DNA from: CAZEJS01 sp964512645
Lineage (GTDB): Bacteria > Actinomycetota > Geothermincolia > Fen-727 > Anoxymicrobiaceae
DNA length: 52,154 bases
NCBI GenBank assembly: GCA_964512645.1
Contig: CAZEJS010000022.1
Coordinates: 1-52,154 of the forward strand
Reading direction: 5' to 3'
The notes under the pieces were generated by a model. The model was not told the origin of the DNA. It worked only from the letters and a program-made list of their open reading frames with translations, and did not search any database. Shown here piece by piece: positions 1-9,105 of this stretch. How positions within the stretch are numbered: the stretch's first letter is position 1; every line of letters starts with the position of its first letter. The translations under genes were made by a program, and so were the position numbers.

Positions 1-781
1 CAATGGCGGACCGCACGGCATTGGTCTCCCCGTCGATCACCCAGACCATGCCCTCATCACGTTCGGCAGCCGTGCCCGCGGCGTAAACCAGGTTCGTCTC
101 GGGGTTCACACACACATTGGACGCCCCCGGCAACGCTACGGTCTCGACAACCGAGTCGGATTTACCGTCGATAACCGAGATACTCTTCCCGTCGTAGTTC
201 GCGGCGTACACCCTGTTCGTCCTCGGGTTCACGGCGACTCCCCAGGGATTGTCCCCGACCGCTATCGTCTTTGAGACCGTGTCCGTCATGCCGTTGATGA
301 CCGAGAGGGTGTCGTCCGTCGAGTTGGCCACGTAGACCTTGTGTGAACTGGGGTTCGCCGCGACTCCCTCCGGTCTTTCTCCGACCCCCACGGTTTTCAC
401 GACCCCGTCCGCGTTGCCGTCTATGACCGACACAGTGCCGTCCACCCTGTTGGTCACGTAAATCCTGTTCAGCTTCTCGTTTAAGGCAACGCCATTTGGG
501 CAACAGCCGACCGCAAACGTTTTGATCACGGTGTCGTCTGCATCGAGTACCGATACGCTGTCGTCCACACCATTGACAACGTATTTCTTCCCTGTCTTGA
601 AGTTGACACCGATGGCAAGGGGGAAGTCTCCCACTCTGACGGTCTTGACCACCGTCTGGGCGGAAGCGGGCACAGCACCGAAGGACAGCGCCATCGCTGC
701 CGACAGGAGGAAGGCCACGCAGACCCTGAGAGTTCTGACGGTGGACCCTACCTGTCTCTGCTTCAATTCGCTACCTTTCAT
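1..781 (-). CDS. Secreted YVTN-repeat beta-propeller protein (partial)
   Basis: The reading frame starts with ATG at 781-779 and is still open at the left edge, so the C-terminus is missing (260 residues visible). Residues about 15-40 form a signal peptide: a basic start, a hydrophobic run and an Ala-rich PASA cleavage site. The rest is a series of repeats of roughly 43 residues of the form VGxxPxGVAVNPxTNxVYVANxxDxxSVIDG, the hallmark of YVTN-type beta-propellers found in bacterial and archaeal surface proteins. A GGAGG lies about 14 bases before the ATG. The gene begins about 70 bases after the giant secreted protein on the same strand, so the two are probably co-transcribed. Such propellers usually act in binding or adhesion outside the cell; no enzymatic residue is apparent. 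The family call is sure, the role is not. Confidence 0.9.
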   Translation of the reverse strand, partial: MKGSELKQRQVGSTVRTLRVCVAFLLSAAMALSFGAVPASAQTVVKTVRVGDFPLAIGVNFKTGKKYVVNGVDDSVSVLDADDTVIKTFAVGCCPNGVALNEKLNRIYVTNRVDGTVSVIDGNADGVVKTVGVGERPEGVAANPSSHKVYVANSTDDTLSVINGMTDTVSKTIAVGDNPWGVAVNPRTNRVYAANYDGKSISVIDGKSDSVVETVALPGASNVCVNPETNLVYAAGTAAERDEGMVWVIDGETNAVRSAI

Positions 782-850
782 CTCGATCAACCCTTCCTCC
801 AGAATTCGGCCTGCGGATCAGGGGCATCTCCTCTGTACGATAGATCGTTC

Positions 851-3800
851 TCATTTTAGGCCGTCGGTGATCTTCAGCCATTCCAGGTAGTAGTTCCAGA
901 GCCTGCTGTCGACCGCCATGGGCGGCCCCTTGTGAACGACCCCGGCCCTGTGGACCCAGTTGTATTTCTTGTTCTTGAAATCGTTGAGGGGCGCTTTGTC
1001 GCTAAAGGTTACGCCGAGTCCGTAGTAGTCGACCGGGTTTCTATCGCGATACGCCATGGACACGTCGTTGAAGTACCAGAGCCCCCGGCAGTCCGTGTTC
1101 GTGAACAGCCCTGCCATCCCGCATGCACTCTCCTTGGAGTTGAGCATGAGGGCGTGAAGAGCGGGGTCCATGTCGATCGTGGGAGGATATGGCATCTTCT
1201 CTTCTCGATCCTTCGTCTCCCCCCACTTCCACCCCGCGCTCGATGCGAACAGCGGCTTGTTGGGGTCCTTCGCGTCAAGGAGCCCCTTGAGGTGCCGGTA
1301 ACCGCTCACCCAGGTGTTGGGATCGCTCGGGCTTATGTAGCGGGGATCCCTTGGATCGGGTGGGTAACCGGTTGGAGGCTCAAGCATCGTGGGATCGTAC
1401 GGCGCCTGGAAGAAGTGAATGCTCATCGCGTCGCAGTTGTTGAGAATGCTCAGCGGGTCCTTGCCCGGCTTGTTCAGCAACTCCTCGTAGTAGTTGTAGC
1501 AGTTCTGTATTCCATGAGGCGGCTGGGTCGTGGTGTACCTGGGAGCGGAGACCGCGACCCCGCTCAGCAGGGAGCCTGACATCACGACGGGGTGCGTCTT
1601 GTCGCCTTCTTTCCTTCCATTGTTGTAGGCGTTGTAGGCGTTCTTGATCTCCTGGTTCGCCTCCAGAAGCAACTCGGGGTAGTCTCGCTTGCAATAGCCC
1701 CAGAGCCGGTACTCCCTATCCTTCGCAAGCTTGCCGAGTTGGGACTCGTAGTCGAACCCGGGCTCGTTCATGACCTCGTAGTACTTGATGCACCTGCCGT
1801 AGCCCCGCTTCACAACGAACTCGTCCAGGAAGGCCTTTATCCCCGCCCGCCACTCCCCCGTCCCGCCCTTTGATTCATCGACGTCCATGCCGGTCGCGTA
1901 CCGTGACCTGTCATCTTTCCACTTGCCATATTCGTTCTTGTCGAATTTCAGATCCACATACTCCGGCCGCAGTTCGGGCATCGTCCAGCCGCCCCAGTCT
2001 TGAAGCGGCTCAAACGCCCTTTCGCAGAAGGTTACGCAGATGCTGTCGGGTTCCCAAGTGAGCAGTTGCTTGAACAGCCTTGTGTATCCCACGATCGCCT
2101 TTTCCTTGTTCGTCCCTTCCAGGAAACGGTCGTAAGAGACGTAGATCTGGGGGTTCTTGAAGTTCTTCTTATCTGTCAGGCCCTCGTCGGCGCCGGTTTT
2201 GGGATTGTCGTTGAAATAGGAGAGGTCGACAGCAGGGCTGTTCGAGCGCCAGTAATGGTTTCCCATTATTCCGATCCCCATCAGCTTGTGCAATTTGCGC
2301 AGCACGCCCCCGGAGTCGGACCCTGCGCCCAGGGAGGCGTGGGCGGCTTTTCCTCCCCCGTGGAACCCGTATGTAGCCTGCTCGACTATGACGGGGGTCT
2401 TTTCTTTTGCGTCCGTCTGTACTATGGCGGCGATGCCCTGACCGTCAAACCCGGGGATGTCGCTCCGCATGTCGAGAGTCAAGCGCGCGCGGGGCGGAAC
2501 TGTACAAGGTTTTCTGATTTCGCTCCCCGCCTCACTAAGAAACGAGACGAAGCACCGGGCGACCTTGTCGTTCGGGTTCTGTACGAAGATGTAGGTGTTC
2601 AGCTTGTTGGGATACTTGTCGGCCACGTAAAGGCAGCCCTCGGGCACGCACCACGTATTCCCGGGGCTGAGGGCTCCGGTAGAGTTGGTGCCCTCGGCGA
2701 CCACTATGCCGCTGCCGAAGTCGTGATCGAAATACGTCGCGCGCTCGACCACCAGGTCTCCCCCCGATCCGGATACCCTCACCGAGAAGTCGTGCTCGGT
2801 GTCGTCGCCCCACCCCAGGTCTTCCCCGCAGTTGACCGTGAGCCTCGAGGTCGGACCGATCGCCCGCTTCTTCGACACCGGGCCTCCTTTCACCCTCATG
2901 TAAGTGAGCTCGACTTCGACGTTTTTGTTCTCCGGGTTCTGGATGCAGAGGTAGGTGTTGAAATCCATCCGGCAGGTCCCCTCAGGCACGTACCATGTGC
3001 TCTGAGCTTTGTTGACGCCCATCGAGGTGTGGCCGCCCGTTATCTGCTTCATTCCGTAGCTGAAGTACATGGCGCGCTCGGCGACTATATTCTGCTTGCC
3101 GCTCGTGACCAACAACGAGAAGTCGTAGTGATGCGCCTCCTGCCCGTCGCCACGCATCTGCCGGCCGAAGCAATTGCCGCAGTCGACGGTGAAGCGGGAG
3201 GCGGCCGGCACGGCTACGGTCGCATCCGAGGTCTTTCCGTCTTCGCGCATGCATTCGATCTTCACTTTCGCGTCCGTATCGCCGGGGTTCTGCAGGCAAA
3301 GGTAGGTGTCGAAGCCGAGCCTGGTCGAGCCCTCGGCGAACTGCCACTTCGTGGCGGGCTCGCCCGCTGCTACGGATTCGCTGGAGCCCGTCCTGCCCGA
3401 GTGAGTGAAGTACATGGCGCGGGCGACCGCGACGTCCACCCCGTTCGCGCTCTCCACCATCGTGGAGACTTCCTCGCTTTCCAGCCCCGGAACGTCATCG
3501 ACCCGGATCGTCAGGCGCGACGAAGAAGGAACGACGATGCGCTCCTTCTCGACCTTCGGCTTGCCGTTCACCATGTACGTGCACTTCACTTCGGCGCCCT
3601 TGTCGGAGGGGTTCACGATGAGGACGTAGGTGACGAACGCGTTGCGGTCCGCGTCCCTGGTGCAGCCTTCGGCCAGGTAGTACCTCTTTACCTCGGCGGG
3701 CGCGGTGAACGAGAACGTCACGCCGTTCACCACCGGGACCTTGTCCGGCGACCTCGTGACGAGCGCCAGCCGGTATTGAACGTAGCGGTCGCAGTCGTAT

Positions 3801-6800
3801 TTGGGGAAACCGGACGTTACCTTCGACCAGTTGGTCCATCCATTCCTCTGTGGGTTGTCCGCGTAGGGGTTGTTGGTGTTCCCGGTCCGGACCCATAGCT
3901 CTACCTCGTTGTCGGCTCCCCCCGGCAGACTCGCGCTCAAGAGCGCGTCCCCCTTCCTTACGTACAAGTCGGACCTGCCAAGGTCCAGCACGCTCGATTC
4001 GATCGCCCCGTCCCCGTGGCACACGGGAGTCGAGAGCCACTCGTTTATGTCGCTTTTCACGTCCCCGTACCGCAGGTCCGCCCCTCCGAAGGTAAAGATG
4101 TTCCCGGCCTCGTCCATGTAGGACATGCCCCCGACGCGGCAGAAGCCGTCGCTGATCTTCCTCTCTTTCCAGGTGTGGGTGCGCATGCTGTAGGTGTAGA
4201 GCCTGCGGTCCGCCAGATTGGTGTACTCACTCAGTATGTAGATGTTGTCCCGATCTTGGGGGTTTTCGACCATGTGGCCGTACACGGCCCGCCGCCCGAA
4301 GCCCGCGGGCGCTCCCGGCAGGTCGCCGCCGTGGCCGCTCTCGCGGCGCCACGTCCTGCTCTCGGGGTCGTACGCCGCCACGTGAGGGTTCTCATCGTAC
4401 GGATCGGCGATTACCGCGTAGATCCGGCCGTCGGATCCGGTCTTGGTGAAGACGGTGGCCCCGGTGTTCGACTCGGGGTACGGAACCGGCGGCAGGTCGT
4501 ACTCGTAGGCATCGGACGCCGCGTCGTAGGCGTAGTGATACGCGCGCTGGCCCCGGTTCTGAGTCCAGAACGAGCCGTTCCACGTGGATGAGCTCTCGCG
4601 GGAGCCCACGGCTATCATCCCCTCGTCGGAGAGGGCCGCGAACGCCTTCTCGCCCGAGTTGTTTTCGCCCGCGGAGAACCCCGGAAAGACGTCCGTCCAC
4701 GCGCCCGTCGAATACCTGTAGACGGCGCCGTTCGCGCTGTCACGGAAGTAGCAGGAGCCGGCACCCGGGCAGTACAGGTCGTCGGTCCGCCTGCCGCCGG
4801 TGTCCAGCCGGCTCCAGGCGTCACCGTCAAACCCGTAGGCACCACCGTTTGACACCGCGTAGCCCTCGACCGGAGAGCTGAAACGGATCTGCCGGATGTC
4901 TTGCGGGCCGTCCTCCAGCGGCTCCCAGCCGGACCCGTTGTAGTGGTAGAGGCCGTTTCCCACCGAGAGCCACAGATCATCAAACCCCGGGGCGGCGAGC
5001 GAGCGCATTCCCGGATTCGCGACCCCACGGATGGTCTGGCCGACCTTCTGCGTCAAGCCTCCACCAACGCGGAACACGCGAAGGTCCCGGTTGCTGTCGG
5101 TTATCTGGACGAACGCGCACTCGGGGCTCAGGGCGCAAAGGGACGCCGACACCGGAACTCCCCCCTCGAGATAGGGGGTCAGATCCTGCCGAAGTCTCCA
5201 GGAAACCCCGTCGTACCGGTAGAGTTGCGCGTTCCACAGGGCCCAGGCGCAGTCTGGAGCGACGGAGTGTATTCCGCCCGGCACGTAGCGGCCGTCCGTC
5301 TGAGCGCACCGGAACACCGGGGACCATTTCGCGCCGTCCCAGTGCCATATATAGCCGGAGTTGCCCAGCGCCCAGGCGTTACTCATGTCGAGGGCCGTGA
5401 CGTCCAGGTAGGTCTCAAGTCCCCTCCAGTTGCCCGGGGAGAGGGCGTCTTCGTAACCGGTCAGCGTCCCGGAGATCGCGTGGACCCTGCCGGACGCGAC
5501 CGAAAGGCGCCTGCCCGCTATCCCAACGTTGGTGGCGCCGCGCCACGTCCACACCGAGCAGGAAGCGCTGGACTTCATGGACCAGGTATCGCCGGCCTCG
5601 TCGTAGCGGTACGCCCGGCCGGGTTGACCGCCCGGGCCGGGCCACAGACCTGGGGCGGGCGCGTTCGCCGGCCCCACGGCGTATATGTGCTCGCCGGTGC
5701 CGTCGTCCACCTTGACGTATTCGTTTCCCATGCTAGGCGCGGGAGTCCTGGCCAGGGGAGTGAGGTCCCCGCTCGCCGGATCCCAGGCTTGGTTCTGATC
5801 GCACCCCGCGTCGAACATGGCATCGAACCGCGACGGCGTCGAGCGGTAGACCGAGCCGCCCAACTGCTGGAGATCGTCCGATGCCAGGATCATGTTCGCG
5901 TCCCCTATCCAGAGGGAGCCCGTGTTGTCGCGGTAAGCCGAAACCGGAAGCGCCGTTCTCACGCCGGAGACGCGGGACGTTCCTACCGATCCGTCGTAAT
6001 TGGTGATGATCGTCTGGAAGTCGGCCGGACCTCCCCGGACCTGGCCGCACGCCGCCACGCTGCCGTCGGGGGTCCGCTCGAGCGAGGTGTAGCCGACCGT
6101 GCCCTCGGGCCACTCCCCCGTGAACCAGGGTAGCCAGGTCCCTTCCCGGAAGCGGTAGATGACGGGATCGAGGTGCTTCACGCCGCAGACGACGCCGGGC
6201 GAGGCCGCGAGCACGTCGGTGAACTCCGGACCGCCATCGCCCAGCTCTCTCCACCTGGCGCCGTCGAACCGGTAGAGCCTGCCCGAGGCGTATCCGTACG
6301 CCTCCCAGGAGCTCAGCACGGTCAGCAGTTCGAAGCCGCGAACGCCGCCGAGGTCCCCCGAGTAACGGACCCAGTCCTCGCCGTCGAAGTGAAACAGCAG
6401 GTTGTCCCCGTAGTCAGCAGGACCCGATGCCCAGATGTTGTTACTCGAGGTTCCCTCGATCGCGCGGAACCCGCTCCCGCTGTAGGCCCTTTCTTTCTCC
6501 CACTCCCTGCCGTCGAACTTCAGGAGGGTGGCGCCGTCCTTGCTGCTGCCGGCCAGCCACACGTTGCCGCCGCCCGGGCAGTAGAGGCCGCCTATCGCGC
6601 AGTTGCCCGTGTCCCACCACTCATGGCCGTCGTTGAGCACGAGAGACAGCGGGTACTCCTTCCACGACGAGCCGTTCCAGTGGATGGCCAGGGGGTTCGC
6701 CTTGTCGGTCACCCGGTTCGAGACTGCCCAGACGTCGCCCGCGCCTGTTCCGTGGATGTCCCTGACGTTGGAATAGATGAACGAACCCATCAGACAGGTC

Positions 6801-7183
6801 TTCCCGCCGAGGGACACCACGTCGCGGGAGCCGGGCACGCCCAGGTCCCCCGGGGTCCTCCAGGTGTTGGACTGTATTCCCTTCTTAAGCGTCAGGTGGC
6901 CCGAGGCGCAGGTGAGATTCTGGGCGTTCTTCGCCTTCCAGTTACCGTTGCGGTTCGCGCTCCAACTGCTGTGTCCCGCTCCCGCGCTCCAGTTGTTCTG
7001 CGTCCACTTGAACCCGGCACCCGTCGCGGCGGGTTGCGAGACCAATGGCGGCATCGGGGCCAGCAACGCGACCAGGACAAGGAGACGGATCGGCCGGGAA
7101 AGCGCACGGGAAGCCCGGCCTCCGGTCGATCGTGGACAAGTACATGGAGTACGATTACGCCCGCACAGCCTGGTCGTGTTCAT
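851..7183 (-). CDS. Giant secreted multidomain protein: propeller-like repeats, AEG modules, glycosidase-like barrel
   Basis: A 2110-residue exported protein. Residues 1-55 are a long signal sequence (Arg-rich, then LLVLVALLAPMPPL). About 60-1150 carry many short WNGSSW- or FDGxxW-type repeats spaced 40-60 residues apart, which look like beta-propeller or Kelch-like blades. About 1160-1620 hold four modules of about 115 residues, each starting AEG or PEG, continuing TY-hhh-NP and ending in ERAxYF. About 1630-2110 look like a clan GH-A (beta/alpha)8 glycosidase: the acid/base motif YEVMNEPG is near residue 1804. The segment where the nucleophile Glu is expected reads KPLFASSAGWKWG near 1983, without Glu. 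I chose the ATG at 7183 because AGAGGT precedes it; the in-frame ATG at 7234 is possible but has no good ribosome site. Carbohydrate binding at the cell surface is the most likely role; catalysis is doubtful. Confidence 0.85.
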   Translation of the reverse strand: MNTTRLCGRNRTPCTCPRSTGGRASRALSRPIRLLVLVALLAPMPPLVSQPAATGAGFKWTQNNWSAGAGHSSWSANRNGNWKAKNAQNLTCASGHLTLKKGIQSNTWRTPGDLGVPGSRDVVSLGGKTCLMGSFIYSNVRDIHGTGAGDVWAVSNRVTDKANPLAIHWNGSSWKEYPLSLVLNDGHEWWDTGNCAIGGLYCPGGGNVWLAGSSKDGATLLKFDGREWEKERAYSGSGFRAIEGTSSNNIWASGPADYGDNLLFHFDGEDWVRYSGDLGGVRGFELLTVLSSWEAYGYASGRLYRFDGARWRELGDGGPEFTDVLAASPGVVCGVKHLDPVIYRFREGTWLPWFTGEWPEGTVGYTSLERTPDGSVAACGQVRGGPADFQTIITNYDGSVGTSRVSGVRTALPVSAYRDNTGSLWIGDANMILASDDLQQLGGSVYRSTPSRFDAMFDAGCDQNQAWDPASGDLTPLARTPAPSMGNEYVKVDDGTGEHIYAVGPANAPAPGLWPGPGGQPGRAYRYDEAGDTWSMKSSASCSVWTWRGATNVGIAGRRLSVASGRVHAISGTLTGYEDALSPGNWRGLETYLDVTALDMSNAWALGNSGYIWHWDGAKWSPVFRCAQTDGRYVPGGIHSVAPDCAWALWNAQLYRYDGVSWRLRQDLTPYLEGGVPVSASLCALSPECAFVQITDSNRDLRVFRVGGGLTQKVGQTIRGVANPGMRSLAAPGFDDLWLSVGNGLYHYNGSGWEPLEDGPQDIRQIRFSSPVEGYAVSNGGAYGFDGDAWSRLDTGGRRTDDLYCPGAGSCYFRDSANGAVYRYSTGAWTDVFPGFSAGENNSGEKAFAALSDEGMIAVGSRESSSTWNGSFWTQNRGQRAYHYAYDAASDAYEYDLPPVPYPESNTGATVFTKTGSDGRIYAVIADPYDENPHVAAYDPESRTWRRESGHGGDLPGAPAGFGRRAVYGHMVENPQDRDNIYILSEYTNLADRRLYTYSMRTHTWKERKISDGFCRVGGMSYMDEAGNIFTFGGADLRYGDVKSDINEWLSTPVCHGDGAIESSVLDLGRSDLYVRKGDALLSASLPGGADNEVELWVRTGNTNNPYADNPQRNGWTNWSKVTSGFPKYDCDRYVQYRLALVTRSPDKVPVVNGVTFSFTAPAEVKRYYLAEGCTRDADRNAFVTYVLIVNPSDKGAEVKCTYMVNGKPKVEKERIVVPSSSRLTIRVDDVPGLESEEVSTMVESANGVDVAVARAMYFTHSGRTGSSESVAAGEPATKWQFAEGSTRLGFDTYLCLQNPGDTDAKVKIECMREDGKTSDATVAVPAASRFTVDCGNCFGRQMRGDGQEAHHYDFSLLVTSGKQNIVAERAMYFSYGMKQITGGHTSMGVNKAQSTWYVPEGTCRMDFNTYLCIQNPENKNVEVELTYMRVKGGPVSKKRAIGPTSRLTVNCGEDLGWGDDTEHDFSVRVSGSGGDLVVERATYFDHDFGSGIVVAEGTNSTGALSPGNTWCVPEGCLYVADKYPNKLNTYIFVQNPNDKVARCFVSFLSEAGSEIRKPCTVPPRARLTLDMRSDIPGFDGQGIAAIVQTDAKEKTPVIVEQATYGFHGGGKAAHASLGAGSDSGGVLRKLHKLMGIGIMGNHYWRSNSPAVDLSYFNDNPKTGADEGLTDKKNFKNPQIYVSYDRFLEGTNKEKAIVGYTRLFKQLLTWEPDSICVTFCERAFEPLQDWGGWTMPELRPEYVDLKFDKNEYGKWKDDRSRYATGMDVDESKGGTGEWRAGIKAFLDEFVVKRGYGRCIKYYEVMNEPGFDYESQLGKLAKDREYRLWGYCKRDYPELLLEANQEIKNAYNAYNNGRKEGDKTHPVVMSGSLLSGVAVSAPRYTTTQPPHGIQNCYNYYEELLNKPGKDPLSILNNCDAMSIHFFQAPYDPTMLEPPTGYPPDPRDPRYISPSDPNTWVSGYRHLKGLLDAKDPNKPLFASSAGWKWGETKDREEKMPYPPTIDMDPALHALMLNSKESACGMAGLFTNTDCRGLWYFNDVSMAYRDRNPVDYYGLGVTFSDKAPLNDFKNKKYNWVHRAGVVHKGPPMAVDSRLWNYYLEWLKITDGLK

Positions 7184-7485
7184 GCCGCCGCTACCTCTTC
7201 CCGCCGTGCCGCACCGGCAAGAGCGAAGCCGCATTCAAAGCAAAAAGGAGCCTCGGTCCCAAGTTTCAACTTTACCGCAATTCCAACAGGGAAGCTATCG
7301 GGGGGCGGGGGGCCGTTTCAAGCAGAACGGGGGGACATCTCGCGGGGTGGATCGCCAGCAGTATAACCACCGCTATAATCACCTTCAATATAAAACAGAG
7401 CGAGACAGAGAGGGGGTCATGCCTGTTCAATTTACACGAGGGTTATATAATAGAGCGGCTGTTTCCAGGAGCACGGGGGCAATAA
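7184..7485. other. Intergenic region between divergent genes
   Basis: About 300 bases between the giant secreted protein (minus) and the acyl-CoA ligase (plus). It is less GC-rich than its surroundings. Two TATAAT boxes lie on the plus strand, at 7374-7379 and 7446-7451. No coding sequence or RNA gene was recognised. Confidence 0.5.
7446..7451 (+). promoter_or_regulatory. Candidate -10 box for the acyl-CoA ligase operon
   Basis: A perfect TATAAT lies 35 bases before the TTG start of the ligase. No convincing -35 hexamer is found 16-18 bases upstream, so this may need an activator, or the box at 7374-7379 may be used instead. Inferred from motif and position only. Confidence 0.4.
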
Positions 7486-9102
7486 TTGGCACGAACCGCA
7501 CTTTCTGTGGCTAACCTCGTCGATCGCGCCGCCGACAGGTTCGGCGACAAAGCGCTCGCGGTGCGCGAGGAGCACGTAACCTACAGGCACCTTGGCTACG
7601 ACCACACCAGCAGGGTGCTCACCTTCAACCAGGCGTTGCGCTCGTGCAAGACGGTCGCCGCCGCCCTCGCCGACCGCCTGGGGGTGAAGCCCGGCGACCG
7701 GATCGCCCTGGTGCTCACCAACGTCCCGGAGATCGGGCTGTTTTTTACCGCGGCCGCCAGGATCGGCGCAATCATCGTCCCCTTCAACTACATGCTCAAG
7801 GCCACCGAACTGCGGGGCGCGATCGCCGACTGCGGGGCGAAGGTGCTGGTGACCGAGCCGGACCTTTTCGAGACGAACATACGCGACAAGTCCAACGTCC
7901 CCGGGATAGAACACTGGGTGATGACGGGCGACGCGGGCGACGTCCCCCCGGAATTCATGTCCATCGACGACCTGACCGAGGGGTTCAGCGAAGCCGAGGT
8001 AGAGCCCGTCTCCCTGGACAGGAACGCCCCCATCGCCATTTTCTACACCTCCGGCACCACGGGGTTCCCCAAGGGCGCCGTACTCAGCAGCAGGAACCTG
8101 ATGTCCACGGCCACCCTCTCGGTGAGGATGCTGCGCATCGGCAAGCGCGACACAGGCGTGACCGGCCTGCCTCTCGCCCATATCTTCGGCTTCACCACCA
8201 GCATCATCGGTGCCTTCTATTCCGGGTGCGGGGGCGTACTGATGCGCTTCTTCGACCCGGTCAAGACCCTCGAGTACATCCAGGAGCACAAAGCCACGGT
8301 GGTCACCGGGGTTCCCGCTATGTGGAACCTCATCCTCCAGTGCCATCCCGAGAAGTACGACCTCTCCAGCGTCAGGTACTGGATATCCGGCGCCGACGCC
8401 ATGCCCCGGGAGCAAATCGAGCGGCTCGAGGCGTTCGGCGGGCGTTTCATCGAAGGCTACGGGCTTGTGGAGACCTCCCCGATCATCTCCGTCAACTCGT
8501 TCATCAGGCGCAGGGGAACCGTGGGCATACCGGTACCCGGCGTGCGGGTGAAGGTGATGGATGAAAACGGCAGGAAGCTCGGCCGCACCAGGGTCGGCGA
8601 GTTCGTGGTCAGGGGTCCCAACGTCATGAAGGGGTACTGGAACGACGAGGAAAGGACCGCCGAGGCGTTCAGGTACGGGTGGTTCCACACCGGCGACGTG
8701 GGCTTCCGGGACAGGCTCGGCTTCCTGCACTTCGTCGACAGAGAGAAAGACGTGGTGAAGGTCGGGGGTTACTCGGTCTTCTCGCGCGAGGTCGAAGAGG
8801 AGATACTGCGCAACCCGAAAGTCTTCGAGGTCGCCCTCGTCGGCGCGCCGCATCCCACAAAGGGAGAGATACCGGTCGCCTTCGTCCAGCTCAAGGAAGG
8901 AGAAGAGGCGACCGAACAGGAGATACTCGACTGGTGCGGCGAGCACGTCGCGCGCTACAAGGCGCCGCGCATGGTGCGCATCATCGACGACATGCCGCTC
9001 ACCATGACGCTGAAGGTCATGAAGAGGAAGCTGAGAAGCCGGCTCATGCGGGAGGCGGCGTTCAGGGGGCCGAGCGATCGACCCCTGCGAAAGGAGGAGT
9101 AG
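7486..9102 (+). CDS. Acyl-CoA synthetase (AMP-forming, ANL superfamily)
   Basis: A 538-residue AMP-dependent ligase that activates a carboxylic acid to its acyl-CoA through an acyl-adenylate. The P-loop-like motif FYTSGTTGFPKGAV is at about residues 186-199. The later motifs YGLVETSP (A5) and HTGDVGF followed by VDREKDVVKVGGYSV (A7 and hinge) are intact, and a basic C-terminal lobe with the catalytic Lys region (LTMTLKVMKRKL) is present. The start is TTG with AGGAG about 14 bases upstream; a GTG at 7507 is an alternative. Three bases after the stop comes an acyl-CoA dehydrogenase gene, then a second one, so the enzyme probably feeds a beta-oxidation-like pathway. Length and motifs suit medium/long-chain fatty acid or aromatic acid ligases; the substrate cannot be told from sequence alone. 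Confidence 0.93.
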   Translation: MARTALSVANLVDRAADRFGDKALAVREEHVTYRHLGYDHTSRVLTFNQALRSCKTVAAALADRLGVKPGDRIALVLTNVPEIGLFFTAAARIGAIIVPFNYMLKATELRGAIADCGAKVLVTEPDLFETNIRDKSNVPGIEHWVMTGDAGDVPPEFMSIDDLTEGFSEAEVEPVSLDRNAPIAIFYTSGTTGFPKGAVLSSRNLMSTATLSVRMLRIGKRDTGVTGLPLAHIFGFTTSIIGAFYSGCGGVLMRFFDPVKTLEYIQEHKATVVTGVPAMWNLILQCHPEKYDLSSVRYWISGADAMPREQIERLEAFGGRFIEGYGLVETSPIISVNSFIRRRGTVGIPVPGVRVKVMDENGRKLGRTRVGEFVVRGPNVMKGYWNDEERTAEAFRYGWFHTGDVGFRDRLGFLHFVDREKDVVKVGGYSVFSREVEEEILRNPKVFEVALVGAPHPTKGEIPVAFVQLKEGEEATEQEILDWCGEHVARYKAPRMVRIIDDMPLTMTLKVMKRKLRSRLMREAAFRGPSDRPLRKEE

Positions 9103-9105
9103 CCT

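Noticed and set aside
2000..3898. Long open frame on the plus strand opposite the giant secreted protein
   Set aside because: High-GC antisense frame; composition is His/Val/Arg-rich with no domain, while the opposite strand has clear repeats and motifs.
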